From: Kushneria konosiri | GTDB taxonomy: Bacteria; Pseudomonadota; Gammaproteobacteria; Pseudomonadales; Halomonadaceae | Length of the DNA: 64,000 nt | Direction of reading: 5' to 3' | Assembly (NCBI RefSeq): GCF_002155145.1 | Contig: NZ_CP021323.1 | Location: 930,001-994,000 of the forward strand | In this document: positions 9,990 to 18,620 of the stretch, one piece after another | Layout of the letters: each line of letters starts with the position of its first letter | Numbering within the stretch: the first letter of the stretch is position 1 | Notes under the pieces: model-generated | What the model saw: only the letters and a program-made list of their open reading frames with translations | Told to the model about the DNA's origin: nothing | The model's database searches: none | Position numbers and translations under genes: made by a program

Positions 9990-10799
9990 TCAGGTGGGCA
10001 GCAGATAGGGGAGATAAACGATCAGGGCGATCACGGCAAGATGGCCGGGATACCAGCCAAGCCACAGCCAGCGCGGCATGCGCACCACGCCCGGAATCCA
10101 GCGCGCCAGTCCCGCGGCGATGACCAGTACCACCAGCGTGGTCGAAAAGGCCACGCTCTTGCTGATGGTGTAAATATTAAGCTGTGCCGTGATCAGAAGA
10201 ATCGGCACCCCGGCCAGCCACGCCCAGATGCGCGCCACGCCATGATCAAAGTGCTGATAGACCGCCATGGCCAGCATGAAGCCCGGCACCATCAAAATGC
10301 CGAAGCGGCCGTATTCAAGCAGCGGCCCGACCGTGTACCAGACGATAACGGAAAGTGCCACGGCAGCAGCGCTGATCATTCGAGCGCGCGTCTCACGAGG
10401 CGGCGACGTCAGCAGCTGTCGCAGCCAGGCACCCCAGACCAGCCCGAAGGCGAGCGTGAAGCAGACGTTGATCACCAGTACGCTGGAGTAACGCGGCATC
10501 AGCATATAGGGTAGCTGGGCGATCAAACCGATGACGAGGATGCGTCGCGCATAGCGCATGGGGTTACGGGTATCGAAAAGCCCGTGCCAGGCCACCATGG
10601 CGGCAAACAGCGGAAACGCCACTCGCCCGATGGTGGAACTCGCCCAGCCAAACTGCCAGGACAGTTCATTGGAGAGCGCATAGCGCACCACATGATCCAC
10701 GGTCATGGAGATCAGGGCGAGCCACTTGCCCCAGTCCGTCCAGCGGGACAGGGTAGCCCGGGGCCGGGACACCGGGACCCCGGCGGTTGTATCGGTCAT
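9990..10799 (-). CDS. TraX-family membrane protein
   Basis: A 269-residue multi-pass membrane protein with the TraX fold: WGKWLALISMTVDHVVRYAL near the N-terminus, then GRVAFPLFAAMVAW and a long series of hydrophobic segments. TraX of the F plasmid acetylates pilin; chromosomal relatives are probably membrane O- or N-acyltransferases with unknown substrates. The ATG at 10799 has AAGGA at good spacing, whereas the frame extends further upstream. No conjugation gene is nearby, so a role in DNA transfer is not supported. It ends 24 nt before the M23 peptidase gene on the same strand, so the two may be co-transcribed. Confidence 0.85.
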   Translation of the reverse strand: MTDTTAGVPVSRPRATLSRWTDWGKWLALISMTVDHVVRYALSNELSWQFGWASSTIGRVAFPLFAAMVAWHGLFDTRNPMRYARRILVIGLIAQLPYMLMPRYSSVLVINVCFTLAFGLVWGAWLRQLLTSPPRETRARMISAAAVALSVIVWYTVGPLLEYGRFGILMVPGFMLAMAVYQHFDHGVARIWAWLAGVPILLITAQLNIYTISKSVAFSTTLVVLVIAAGLARWIPGVVRMPRWLWLGWYPGHLAVIALIVYLPYLLPT

Positions 10800-10887
10800 G
10801 CGCTCCATCCTTTGATCAGATTGGCAGAAGTCATTCACGGGTCGCGACTGGCGCGGCAAAAGCTCTCACAAGCAACGGAGACAGTCC

Positions 10888-11922
10888 ATGCACTCCCCCA
10901 TCAGAACCGTAATTATCGGCTTTGGACTGGTCGGGCGCGTCTTTCATGCGCCCCTGATTCGCCACACCCACGGCATGACCCTCAAGGGCGTGGTCTCCAG
11001 CCGGCCTGATGACGTTCACGCTGACCTGCCTGACATCGACGTCTACTCGACGCCCGATCAGGCCTTCAGTGATCCGGAGGTGGATCTGATCGTGATCGCC
11101 TCTCCCAACGACACGCACACCCAGCTTGCCATGGCCGCGCTCCAGGCCGGCAAGCACGTGGTGATCGACAAGCCCGTGTCTCTGGACGGCGAGGAGCTGG
11201 ATCACATCACCACCTGCGCCCGCCATCATGACAGGGTTTTCAGCGTCTTCCAGAACCGCCGCTGGGATGCTGACTTTCTGACTCTCAAGGGGCTGCTGGA
11301 GGCCGGTCGGCTGGGCGACGTTACCCGCTGCCACCTGCACTTTGACCGTTTCCGCCCTGAAGTACGCGACCGCTGGCGCGAGCGCCCCGGCCCCGGCAGC
11401 GGCGCCTGGTATGATCTGGGCTCGCATCTGGCCGATCAGGCCGTAACGCTGTTTGGCACGCCGCGGGGCGTCTACGCCGATCTGGCCACGCTCAGACCGG
11501 GGGGCGGTGCAGTGGATTATTTCCACGTACTGCTGCGCTATGACCACCACCGAGTGGTGCTCTCAAGCCATGCCCTGAGCGCCCATGACGGACTGCGCTA
11601 CGCCATCGACGGCACCCGTGCTTCCTGGATCAAGCACGGTATCGACACTCAGGAGCAGACCCTGCGCGACGGCGGCACACCGGGCCAGCCCGGCTGGGGC
11701 GAGGACCCGGTCCGCGGCGTGCTTTATCATGGCGACACCGGTGAGCGTGAACCCATTGATAACGCCCGGGGTGACTACCGCGCCTACTACGACAATATCG
11801 TCGCGCACCTTCAGGGCGAGGCCGAACTCGCCGTAACGCCCGAGCAGGCCCGCGAGGTCATGCGCGTGATCGACGCCGCGCACGAAAGCTGCGCCACCCG
11901 GTGCGAGGTCGTTCTCGACTAG
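10888..11922 (+). CDS. Gfo/Idh/MocA-family oxidoreductase, YdgJ-like
   Basis: A 344-residue NAD(P)-dependent oxidoreductase resembling E. coli YdgJ across its length. It has an N-terminal Rossmann fold (IIGFGLVGRVFHAPLI), the family EKP-type motif as DKPVS at about 95-99, and conserved blocks SVFQNRRWDADFLTLKGLL and FDRFRPEVRDRWRE in the C-terminal domain. The substrate of YdgJ is not established. It is divergent from the TraX gene with about 90 nt between, and convergent with selO. Confidence 0.92.
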   Translation: MHSPIRTVIIGFGLVGRVFHAPLIRHTHGMTLKGVVSSRPDDVHADLPDIDVYSTPDQAFSDPEVDLIVIASPNDTHTQLAMAALQAGKHVVIDKPVSLDGEELDHITTCARHHDRVFSVFQNRRWDADFLTLKGLLEAGRLGDVTRCHLHFDRFRPEVRDRWRERPGPGSGAWYDLGSHLADQAVTLFGTPRGVYADLATLRPGGGAVDYFHVLLRYDHHRVVLSSHALSAHDGLRYAIDGTRASWIKHGIDTQEQTLRDGGTPGQPGWGEDPVRGVLYHGDTGEREPIDNARGDYRAYYDNIVAHLQGEAELAVTPEQAREVMRVIDAAHESCATRCEVVLD

Positions 11923-11937
11923 CGCAGGCCCTCGGCA

Positions 11938-13413
11938 TCAGGTGCCGCAGAAGGTGCGAAACACGGCTTCATCGGGCGCGGCCGGCAATGTCCAGGCCTC
12001 CCGCCCGGGCTGCTCGTCAAACGGATGGGCGAGAATCTCGCGCAGCGTCTCAAACGGTGCAAAATCGCCCTCGACGGCTGCGCTCAGCGCCTGCTCGACC
12101 TGGTGGTTACGTGGAATGTAGAGCGGGTTGACCGCCTGCATGCGCCGGGCAGTTTCCTCACCGTTGCGGTCCTCGCGCGCCAGACGCTTGCGCCATTGCG
12201 GCAGCCATGCGCGAATGTCGGCGTCCTGCTCAAACAGCGCCAGCAGGGCGTCATCCCCTTGCTCACCGCGGGCACACTCGCCGAGCTGGCGAAAGGTCAG
12301 GGTGAAGTCGGCGCGTCCAACGCGCATGGCTTCCTGCAGCGCCTCGATCAACTCCTGATCACTGTCCTCTTCCTGTAAAAGTCCCAGCTTTTGTCGCATC
12401 ACCCCAAGCCAGGCCTCCAGATATTGCTCGGAGAAGCCCTGCACCACTTCGGTGGCGCGCTCGATGGCTTGCTGCTCATCACTGTCAAACAGCGGCAGCA
12501 TCGCCTCGGCCAGACGCGCCATGTTCCACTGCAGGATCACCGGCTGATTGACGTAGGCATAGCGCCCGTTGGTGTCGATCGAGCTGAACACGGTTTTCGG
12601 GTCAAAGCGTTCCATGAAGGCGCAGGGGCCGAAGTCGATGGTCTCGCCCGAGATCGAGGTGTTGTCGGTGTTCATCACGCCATGGATGAAGCCCACCCCC
12701 ATCCAGCGTGCGACCAGCTCGGCCTGGCGCTGCTGAATCGCCTTCAAAAGGTTCAGATAGCGATCCTGCTCGCCGGCCCCTGCAAGCTCCGGATAGTGGC
12801 GCTCGATCACGTGATCGGCCAGCGTTTTGACGGCCTCGGCGTCGTGCCGCGAGCCAAAGTATTGAAAGGTGCCGACCCGGATATGGCTTGAGGCCACGCG
12901 CGTGAGTACCGCGCCCGGCTCCGGCATGCGCCGCATGACCCGTTCCCCGGTGGTCACCGCCGCCAGTGCCCGAGTGGTCGGAATGCCCATGGCATACATC
13001 GCCTCGCTGACCAGATACTCGCGCAGCACCGGCCCAAGCGGCGCACGCCCGTCCCCACCGCGCGAGAACGGTGTGCGCCCGGCGCCCTTGAGCTGAATGT
13101 CGCGCAGGCGACCGTCACGATCGGTCACTTCCCCCAGCAGCACCGCACGGCCATCACCCAGTCGCGGCGAAAAGCCGCCAAACTGGTGGCCGGCATAGGC
13201 CTGGGCCACGGGTTCTGCCCCCGGCGGCAGCTCATTGCCGGAGAACCAGTCGGTTGCCTGTTGCTCGTCAAAGGCGGACAGGTCAAAACCCAGCGTCTCG
13301 GCCAGCGTCTGATTGAAGGCGATCAATGCAGGCTGTTCGACGACCACCGGCGTAAAGGGCTCGAAAAAATGGGCGGGAAGCTTCGAATAGCGAAGCGTAA
13401 AGGTCGGAAACAT
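11938..13413 (-). CDS. selO: Protein adenylyltransferase SelO (YdiU)
   Basis: A 491-residue pseudokinase-fold enzyme that transfers AMP from ATP to Ser/Thr/Tyr of target proteins, known to act in redox stress. Visible active-site elements are GDGRA (87-91), Lys109 in QLKGAG, the RTPFSRGGDGRAPLGP loop, the HGVMNTDN segment with Asp250-Asn251, and DFG at 260-262. The C-terminus is FRTFCGT with a single Cys near the end, so there is no selenocysteine. The ATG at 13413 fits a GGAG ribosome-binding site and the family N-terminus. Its end is 15 nt from the end of the convergent YdgJ-like gene. Confidence 0.96.
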   Translation of the reverse strand: MFPTFTLRYSKLPAHFFEPFTPVVVEQPALIAFNQTLAETLGFDLSAFDEQQATDWFSGNELPPGAEPVAQAYAGHQFGGFSPRLGDGRAVLLGEVTDRDGRLRDIQLKGAGRTPFSRGGDGRAPLGPVLREYLVSEAMYAMGIPTTRALAAVTTGERVMRRMPEPGAVLTRVASSHIRVGTFQYFGSRHDAEAVKTLADHVIERHYPELAGAGEQDRYLNLLKAIQQRQAELVARWMGVGFIHGVMNTDNTSISGETIDFGPCAFMERFDPKTVFSSIDTNGRYAYVNQPVILQWNMARLAEAMLPLFDSDEQQAIERATEVVQGFSEQYLEAWLGVMRQKLGLLQEEDSDQELIEALQEAMRVGRADFTLTFRQLGECARGEQGDDALLALFEQDADIRAWLPQWRKRLAREDRNGEETARRMQAVNPLYIPRNHQVEQALSAAVEGDFAPFETLREILAHPFDEQPGREAWTLPAAPDEAVFRTFCGT

Positions 13414-13490
13414 GGTGACTCCAGCGGCAGACGCCGCGCGTTGATGAAATGATCCGTCCGGAGAAAAAGGGTAGAACATCCCTGACGCAA

Positions 13491-13521
13491 GAGCCCGGCA
13501 CTCATTGAAGAGGCCGGGCTC
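13491..13521 (-). terminator. Terminator-like hairpin after the metal ABC operon
   Basis: GAGCCCGGC and GCCGGGCTC form 9-bp arms with a 13-nt loop. It is followed on the minus strand by only two Ts, so it is a weak or structural terminator. Confidence 0.5.
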
Positions 13522-13548
13522 CTGGCAAGCCGTCAGTGGCGTCTCACA

Positions 13549-14523
13549 TCAGTCGTTTTGCTTCATGGCTTTCACCATTTGATCGACGTTAAAGCGGAAC
13601 ATGTCGATATAGGTCGCAGCCGGGCCATCGGATTCGGAAAGCGCACCTACGTAGAGCTCTCCGCCGGGTCTGGCGCCCACTGCATTGGCGATCTGCTCGA
13701 CCAGCCGCGGATCGCTGGAGTTTTCGAAGAAGTAGCTGCCGATGTGCTCTTTTTTCATCTGGGTGATGAGACGGGCAACATCCTGCGCTGAGGCCTCGCT
13801 GTCGGTCGTGACTCCCAGTGGGGCCAGAAAGGTCACCCCGTAGCGGTCGCCGAAATAGCCAAAGGCGTCATGAGAGGTCAAAATCCTGCGCTGGCTTTCG
13901 GGAATGGCCTCGATCTGCGTTTTAGCGTACTCATCCAGCGACGCGAGTTCCTGCTTGTAGGCGTCCCCGTTGGCCCGATATTCATCGGCGCCGGCCGGAT
14001 CGGCTTTCGACAGCGCCGCGACGATATTATCGACCCATACCTCGACATTGACCGGGCTGTTCCAGACGTGCGGATCAACCCCGTCGTGATGGTGATGGCC
14101 GCCATCGTCATCATGGTCATCGTGGCCATGGTCATGACCTTCACCATCATGCCCCTTGTCGTGGCTATCCTCTCCCATCTCGCGGGCATGAATGTTGTCG
14201 GAGACCACCACCGGCTGACCCTTGTAGCCGGAGGTCGCGATCAGACGATTCATCCAGCCTTCAAGGCCCAGTCCGCTCATGAACACCACATCGGCGTCAC
14301 GCACCCGGCGCACGTCATTGGGTGTTGGTTCATAGGCATGCGGGTCACCGTTGGGCCCGATTAGACTCGACACCTCGACCCGGTCGCCGCCCACTTCACT
14401 GACCACATCGGCCAGCACGGTAAAGGTCGCCACCGCCTTGACGTCCGCGGCCTGGGCCACCGCCGCCGACAGCGGTGACAGTGCCAGCATGGCTGCTCCC
14501 GCCCACCAGACTCTGATCTTCAT
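13549..14523 (-). CDS. Metal (probably zinc) ABC transporter, periplasmic substrate-binding protein
   Basis: A 324-residue cluster A-I binding protein (ZnuA/AztC/TroA type). The signal peptide is residues 1-25. Probable metal ligands are His62 (GDPHAYEPTP), His152 (DPHVWNSP), His218 (SHDAFGYFG) and an acidic residue near the C-terminus (about Asp299, SDGPAATY). Between the first two lies a His/Asp-rich loop at about 120-152 with over a dozen His, typical of zinc-binding members. GGGGAG precedes the ATG at 14523. It is the last gene of a leftward operon after the ATPase and permease, 45 nt downstream of the permease. Manganese is possible, but the His-rich loop and the Zur-like box favour zinc. 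Confidence 0.92.
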   Translation of the reverse strand: MKIRVWWAGAAMLALSPLSAAVAQAADVKAVATFTVLADVVSEVGGDRVEVSSLIGPNGDPHAYEPTPNDVRRVRDADVVFMSGLGLEGWMNRLIATSGYKGQPVVVSDNIHAREMGEDSHDKGHDGEGHDHGHDDHDDDGGHHHHDGVDPHVWNSPVNVEVWVDNIVAALSKADPAGADEYRANGDAYKQELASLDEYAKTQIEAIPESQRRILTSHDAFGYFGDRYGVTFLAPLGVTTDSEASAQDVARLITQMKKEHIGSYFFENSSDPRLVEQIANAVGARPGGELYVGALSESDGPAATYIDMFRFNVDQMVKAMKQND

Positions 14524-14568
14524 GCATGCTCCCCGTTTGACAGTAAACCCTGATTCAAAACGCATGGC

Positions 14569-15450
14569 CTAGCCGGCCAGATGCGGTCGAGACAGGCGCT
14601 GGCGCACGATGCCCAGCCGCCCGAACAGAAACGACAGCAGATAAATCCCGCTCGCCGAGAGCACGATGGTCGGCCCTGACGCCACGCCGGTATGAAAGGA
14701 GATGTTGAGCCCGATAATGCCGGCCAGAAACGCCACCAGCATGGCACTGAACATCATGCCCGGCAGGCTCACCGCCCAGAAACGCGCGGCCACTGCCGGC
14801 AGCATCATCAAACCCACCGCCATGAGTGTGCCAAGGGACTGAAAGCCCGCCACCAGGTTGAGCACCACCAGCAATAAAAAGAGCACATGATAGAGATGGC
14901 CGCGCCCACCAACCGCGCGTAAAAACCCGGGGTCAAAGCACTCCATCACCAGCGGTCGGTAGATCAGCGCCAGCAGCACCAGCGTCAATGACGAGATGCC
15001 GGCAATCAGATAAAGCGCGTTCTGGTCGATGGCAAGAATGGTGCCAAAGAGCACGTGCAACAGATCCACGCTTGAGCCCTTGAGCGACACAATCAACACG
15101 CCCGCGGCCAGTGAGGTGAGATAGAAGCTGGCAAAGCTGGCGTCCTCGCGCACTGCGGTCGTACGGCTGACCAGCCCTGACAGCAGCGCCACCGCCAGCC
15201 CCACCACCAGACCACCCAGCCCCATTGCCGGCAGCGACAGGCCGGCGATCAGAAAGCCGACGGCAGCGCCCGGCAGCACGGCGTGGCTCATGGCATCGCC
15301 CACCAGACTCATGCGTCTGAGCATCAACAGCACGCCGACCGGGCCGGACCCCAGTCCCAGCGCCATGCAGGCCACCAGTGCCCGGCGCATGAAACCAAAC
15401 TCGACAAAGGGGGCAAGCGTAGCGTCATAGGCCATCGTCACAATACTCAT
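14569..15450 (-). CDS. Metal ABC transporter permease (ABC-3 family, AztB-like)
   Basis: A 293-residue inner-membrane permease with seven to nine hydrophobic segments. ABC-3 family features are visible: VGDAMSHAVLPGAAVGFL, the FGTILAID segment and GTLMAVGLMMLPAVAARFWA, which forms the conserved cytosolic loop with the ATPase. FEFGFMRRALVA-like residues near the N-terminus are reminiscent of AztB/SitC-type permeases rather than ZnuB, from memory. Its ATG overlaps the ATPase stop codon (ATGA), showing translational coupling. Confidence 0.92.
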   Translation of the reverse strand: MSIVTMAYDATLAPFVEFGFMRRALVACMALGLGSGPVGVLLMLRRMSLVGDAMSHAVLPGAAVGFLIAGLSLPAMGLGGLVVGLAVALLSGLVSRTTAVREDASFASFYLTSLAAGVLIVSLKGSSVDLLHVLFGTILAIDQNALYLIAGISSLTLVLLALIYRPLVMECFDPGFLRAVGGRGHLYHVLFLLLVVLNLVAGFQSLGTLMAVGLMMLPAVAARFWAVSLPGMMFSAMLVAFLAGIIGLNISFHTGVASGPTIVLSASGIYLLSFLFGRLGIVRQRLSRPHLAG

Positions 15451-16214
15451 GCCTGCTCCTCATGCAGTTCACAGGTATGGGCATCTTCAAGCCACGACTC
15501 TTCCATCATGTTGGCCCGCTTCAGGTGGTGCGGCTGCAGCACCTCTTCGGTGGGACCCCAGGCAATGGCCTCACGCGCCATCAACAGCGTTTGTGGAAAG
15601 CACTGACGCACCTGGGACATGTCGTGCAATACGGCAATCACGGTACGGCCATGCTCGTGCCAGTGGCGGATCAGAGCCAACAGATCGCGGGTGGTGCGCT
15701 CATCAATGGCATTGAACGGCTCATCCAGCAGGATGACCGGTGCGTCCTGCAGCAGCAGACGGGCAAACAGTACGCGCTGGAACTGACCCGAAGAGAGTTC
15801 ACTGATGCGCCGCTGCTCGAAGCCGGCCAGACCGACCTTATCAAGCGCGTCGAGCGCCCGGGCCACATCGCGGCGTTTCATGCCACCAAAGATGCCAAGA
15901 CGGTGCCAGTCTCCCATGGCGACGGTATCGAACACGCTTAGCGGGAAGCTGCGATCGACTTCAGCAGCCTGGGGCAGGTAGCCATAGCGGCTGGCCGACA
16001 TCCCGGCCCGGTCAATGCGGCCTTCGGATGGCGCCATGGTGCCGGTCAGCGCCTTGATCAGGGTCGACTTGCCGGCCCCATTGGGACCGATGATGGCCGT
16101 CAGGCTCCCGGCCTCGAAACTGCCGGTCACATGGTGAACCGCCGGGTGGCGCTGATAGGTAATCGTCAGGTTATCAAGATGAAGGGGCGCACCCTTGAGG
16201 TCAGGGCAGCTCAT
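15447..16214 (-). CDS. Metal ABC transporter ATP-binding protein
   Basis: A 255-residue ABC ATPase. Walker A is GPNGAGKS, the signature is LSSGQ (one change from LSGGQ), Walker B is VILLDEP, and the switch His is in VLHDMSQV. The Q-loop region (GYLPQ) is present. It energises the permease encoded next, by hydrolysing ATP on the cytosolic side. Its ATG overlaps the stop codon of a small upstream frame (ATGA at 16211-16214), so its translation may depend on that frame. Confidence 0.93.
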   Translation of the reverse strand: MSCPDLKGAPLHLDNLTITYQRHPAVHHVTGSFEAGSLTAIIGPNGAGKSTLIKALTGTMAPSEGRIDRAGMSASRYGYLPQAAEVDRSFPLSVFDTVAMGDWHRLGIFGGMKRRDVARALDALDKVGLAGFEQRRISELSSGQFQRVLFARLLLQDAPVILLDEPFNAIDERTTRDLLALIRHWHEHGRTVIAVLHDMSQVRQCFPQTLLMAREAIAWGPTEEVLQPHHLKRANMMEESWLEDAHTCELHEEQA

Positions 16215-16327
16215 GGGACGGCCACCGCCCAGTGCACCATGGCCCAGAGTCCGACCAGTCCTGCCATGGCCAGCAGTAACCGCCAGCCCACCGAGGAGGC
16301 CAGCACCGAGCGCTGACAGCGCTTCAT
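16211..16327 (-). CDS. Small membrane-peptide ORF translationally coupled to the metal transporter
   Basis: A 38-residue frame: a basic N-terminus with one Cys (MKRCQRS) and one long hydrophobic helix (about 15-36, LLLAMAGLVGLWAMVHWAVAV). Its TGA overlaps the ATG of the ATPase gene, the same coupling seen between ATPase and permease, which argues that it is translated. The start is uncertain: the frame stays open to 16441, but a hairpin covers its far end; GTG codons at 16345 and 16393 are alternatives, and none has a strong ribosome-binding site. It could be a small regulatory subunit of the transporter or merely a coupling leader. Confidence 0.5.
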   Translation of the reverse strand: MKRCQRSVLASSVGWRLLLAMAGLVGLWAMVHWAVAVP

Positions 16328-16414
16328 GGTTTGGTCATCGCGCACGCGCTCGGCGCCTGGCGAATCATTCGTGGAAGAAAGGTGACGAGACACAGTGTGA
16401 TTCCATGACGATAC

Positions 16415-16442
16415 GGTGCCGAGCGAACGACCGCTCGGCACC
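16415..16442 (-). repeat. Perfect hairpin in the leader of the metal transporter operon
   Basis: GGTGCCGAGCG (16415-16425) and CGCTCGGCACC (16432-16442) form 11-bp perfect arms with a 6-nt loop and no T tract. It lies just downstream of the Zur-like box, at the 5' end of the predicted transcript, so it may stabilise the leader or affect translation of the small ORF. Confidence 0.6.
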
Positions 16443-16447
16443 TGGGA

Positions 16448-16462
16448 TGTTATAAAGTATCA
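16448..16462. promoter_or_regulatory. Zur-like operator before the metal ABC operon
   Basis: TGTTATAAAGTATCA matches 11 of 14 defined positions of the E. coli-type core TGTTATAnTATAACA, with the left half perfect. It lies upstream of the small ORF and transporter, where a zinc-responsive repressor would block transcription. A perfect 12-bp palindrome ATCACATGTGAT (16462-16473) abuts it. Confidence 0.55.
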
Positions 16463-16535
16463 TCACATGTGATCTATGCCAGCGCAATCGCTCTGCGCCC
16501 TGCAGGACACCGACTTTAGACACGCGCCCTGATGA

Positions 16536-16823
16536 TCAATCCTCGATCCGTGCCAGCAGCCGCTGACCGCGGCGTGAGCGCCGGGTCCGTCGCATGCCGG
16601 CAGAGGCCATTTTCCAGCCCACGATGCGGGCAGCGCCCACTGCCATGCCGCTGGCGGCGCCCCACAACAGCGCCTGACGCCACTCGACGTCATCGCGATC
16701 GGGATTGATGGGCGGGTCAAACACGCCGTGTCGAAAGGTCTTTTTCATGGCCTGACGCATGGCGATGCCGGTCGCCGCCGCCGTGGCAGTGCCCACAAGG
16801 GTCCAGAGGGTTTGAGATTTCAT
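16536..16823 (-). CDS. DUF4235-family small membrane protein
   Basis: A 95-residue protein with two hydrophobic segments (about 5-22 and 51-70) separated by a short polar stretch with FDPPINPDRDDVEWRQAL. The second helix, ALLWGAASGMAVGAARIVG, matches the small-residue pattern of DUF4235 proteins. The C-terminus is strongly basic. Function is unknown. The ATG at 16823 is chosen from the family-like length; the frame is open upstream but shadows the esterase gene on the other strand. Confidence 0.7.
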   Translation of the reverse strand: MKSQTLWTLVGTATAAATGIAMRQAMKKTFRHGVFDPPINPDRDDVEWRQALLWGAASGMAVGAARIVGWKMASAGMRRTRRSRRGQRLLARIED

Positions 16824-16961
16824 GACAGTTTTCCGTTCAAGGGGTCCATGACAACCCCTCAAGCCTGGTCGATCCCGCTGGATGCCACCAGTACCCATGG
16901 ACAGCCCTGCCGCACTCGCGCACCATCCGGGGATCTTCATCAGCCCCGTACAGGACACCCC

Positions 16962-17633
16962 ATGACCGAACAGCCCCCCGTCGTCGTCGAACCCGAGCAT
17001 ACCCCGGCCACTGCCGTGGTCATCATCCTGCACGGCCTTGGCGCCAGCGCACACGATTTCGACCCGCTGATTCCGGCGCTGTCGCTGCCCGACGACCTGG
17101 CGATTCGCTTTGTCTCGCCTCAGGCTCCCATGCTGCCGGTGACCGTCAACAACGGCATGACCATGCCGGCCTGGTATGACATCACCAGCATGGCGCTCAA
17201 TCGCGAGATTGATGAACCCCAGCTCAAGGCCTCGGCAAAACGCATTCATCAGTTGATCGATGAGCAGATTGCCAGCGGCATCGACAGCCGCCGCATCGTG
17301 CTGGCCGGTTTCTCTCAGGGCGGCGCGGTCGCCTATGAAGCGGCCCTGACCTACCCCGAACCGCTGGCGGGCGTGCTGGCGATGTCGACCTACTTTGCCA
17401 CCGCCGACAGCATCACAACGGATGAAGCCAATCGCGACACACCGATCGAGATCCATCACGGCAGCCAGGACCCGATCGTGGACGAAACGCTTGGCCGACG
17501 CGCTGCCGAACGTCTGACCGACATGGGTTACGAGGTGGAATACCGGACCTGGCCGATGGCGCACACCATCAGTGCCGATCAGGTCCCGGCCATTCGCCAG
17601 TGGCTGATCAAGCGACTCGGGAATCAGGATTAA
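16962..17633 (+). CDS. Alpha/beta-hydrolase carboxylesterase (phospholipase/carboxylesterase family)
   Basis: A 223-residue cytosolic esterase of the YpfH/EstB type. The oxyanion-hole motif HGLGASAHDF is at about 24-33 and the catalytic triad is Ser118 (GFSQG), Asp170 (GSQDPIVD) and His201 (MAHTI). AGGAC precedes the ATG at 16962. It would hydrolyse short-chain esters or lysophospholipids; the natural substrate is unknown. A paralogue with the same layout but without the Ser and His lies at 24778-25458. Confidence 0.93.
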   Translation: MTEQPPVVVEPEHTPATAVVIILHGLGASAHDFDPLIPALSLPDDLAIRFVSPQAPMLPVTVNNGMTMPAWYDITSMALNREIDEPQLKASAKRIHQLIDEQIASGIDSRRIVLAGFSQGGAVAYEAALTYPEPLAGVLAMSTYFATADSITTDEANRDTPIEIHHGSQDPIVDETLGRRAAERLTDMGYEVEYRTWPMAHTISADQVPAIRQWLIKRLGNQD

Positions 17634-18550
17634 CCGGGGTTTTCAAGGCGCATGACCGTATGGCGCGCGCCTGCCCCCCGGCCGATGCTCTCCTCAAGCA
17701 ACGTGGTGAAGGCTTCGATGACAGGCCCTGGCTGAACCGGGCGACGCCACAGGCAGCCGAGTTCGCGCGAGACACCCTTGACCCGATGCGTGGTGACTTC
17801 ATCCCCCAGATTGAACACCTCAATGCATGACGCCGGCAGCAGGGTATAGCCCAGCCCTTCTCGCACCATGGCAATGGCGCTGCTCATCTGGGCCAGCTCC
17901 CAGCCCGGCACCAGTGACAGGCCCGCCTGCTTGAGCGCCCGGTCTGCCAGTGGACGAATGCTGGTGTGGGCGGTCAGGGCAATGTAGGGCAGCGTGTGCG
18001 AACAGGCCTGCCAGGACCGGCCAGCCCCTCTGCTGGCCGGAACCACGGCAATGAGTTCATCCTGCCAGAGAGGCTGAAAATCCAGCGCGCTGTCCGCCTC
18101 GGGTCGGGATGTCAGGCCGATATCCACGCTCGCGTCACATACCCATGTCTGTATGTCTCCTGCCAGACCATCGCGAACGCTGATGTCCACCTGGGGATGG
18201 CGCTCACAAAAACGTGCCATGACCCCGGGCAACAGGGAGGACGCCACCGACGGCAGCACCGCAAGGCGCAGGCGCCCCTGGCGCAGATGTGCCATGTCCC
18301 GGGCATCCGCCAGTGCCTGATCCATATCGGCCAGAATCCGCTGGGCATGGGCCAGAAAGTGTCGGCCGCCCGAGGTCAGCGTCACGCTTCGGGTATCACG
18401 CGTAAACAGGGCAATGCCCAGCAGTGTCTCGAGCTTTCTGATGGACGACGACAGGGCCGGCTGGGAAAGGTGAACGTATTCGGCAGCGCGGGTGAAGCTG
18501 CCCAGCTCCGCCACGCTGACAAAGGCCTGCAATTGCCGCCGTGCGAACAT
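17630..18550 (-). CDS. LysR-family transcriptional regulator
   Basis: A 306-residue regulator with an N-terminal winged HTH (FVSVAELGSFTRAAEYVHLSQPALSSSIRKLE) and a periplasmic-binding-protein-like effector domain. The ATG at 18550 has GGAG at good spacing; two in-frame ATGs lie 12 and 18 nt upstream. It is divergent from the AtuA-like/CitMHS operon with only about 70 nt between start codons, the usual LysR layout, so it probably controls that operon in response to a carboxylate. Its 3' end overlaps the convergent esterase gene by 4 nt. Confidence 0.93.
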   Translation of the reverse strand: MFARRQLQAFVSVAELGSFTRAAEYVHLSQPALSSSIRKLETLLGIALFTRDTRSVTLTSGGRHFLAHAQRILADMDQALADARDMAHLRQGRLRLAVLPSVASSLLPGVMARFCERHPQVDISVRDGLAGDIQTWVCDASVDIGLTSRPEADSALDFQPLWQDELIAVVPASRGAGRSWQACSHTLPYIALTAHTSIRPLADRALKQAGLSLVPGWELAQMSSAIAMVREGLGYTLLPASCIEVFNLGDEVTTHRVKGVSRELGCLWRRPVQPGPVIEAFTTLLEESIGRGAGARHTVMRLENPG

Positions 18551-18620
18551 GCGCCGCTCCATAACCATTGCCGATAGGCTCATAAAATAAAGCAGCTGGT
18601 CATGTAAGCGGCACTACACC

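Noticed and set aside
14080-14170. Tandem repeat-like CAT/ATG-rich stretch considered as a repeat element
   Set aside because: It encodes the His/Asp-rich loop of the metal-binding protein, which explains the composition.
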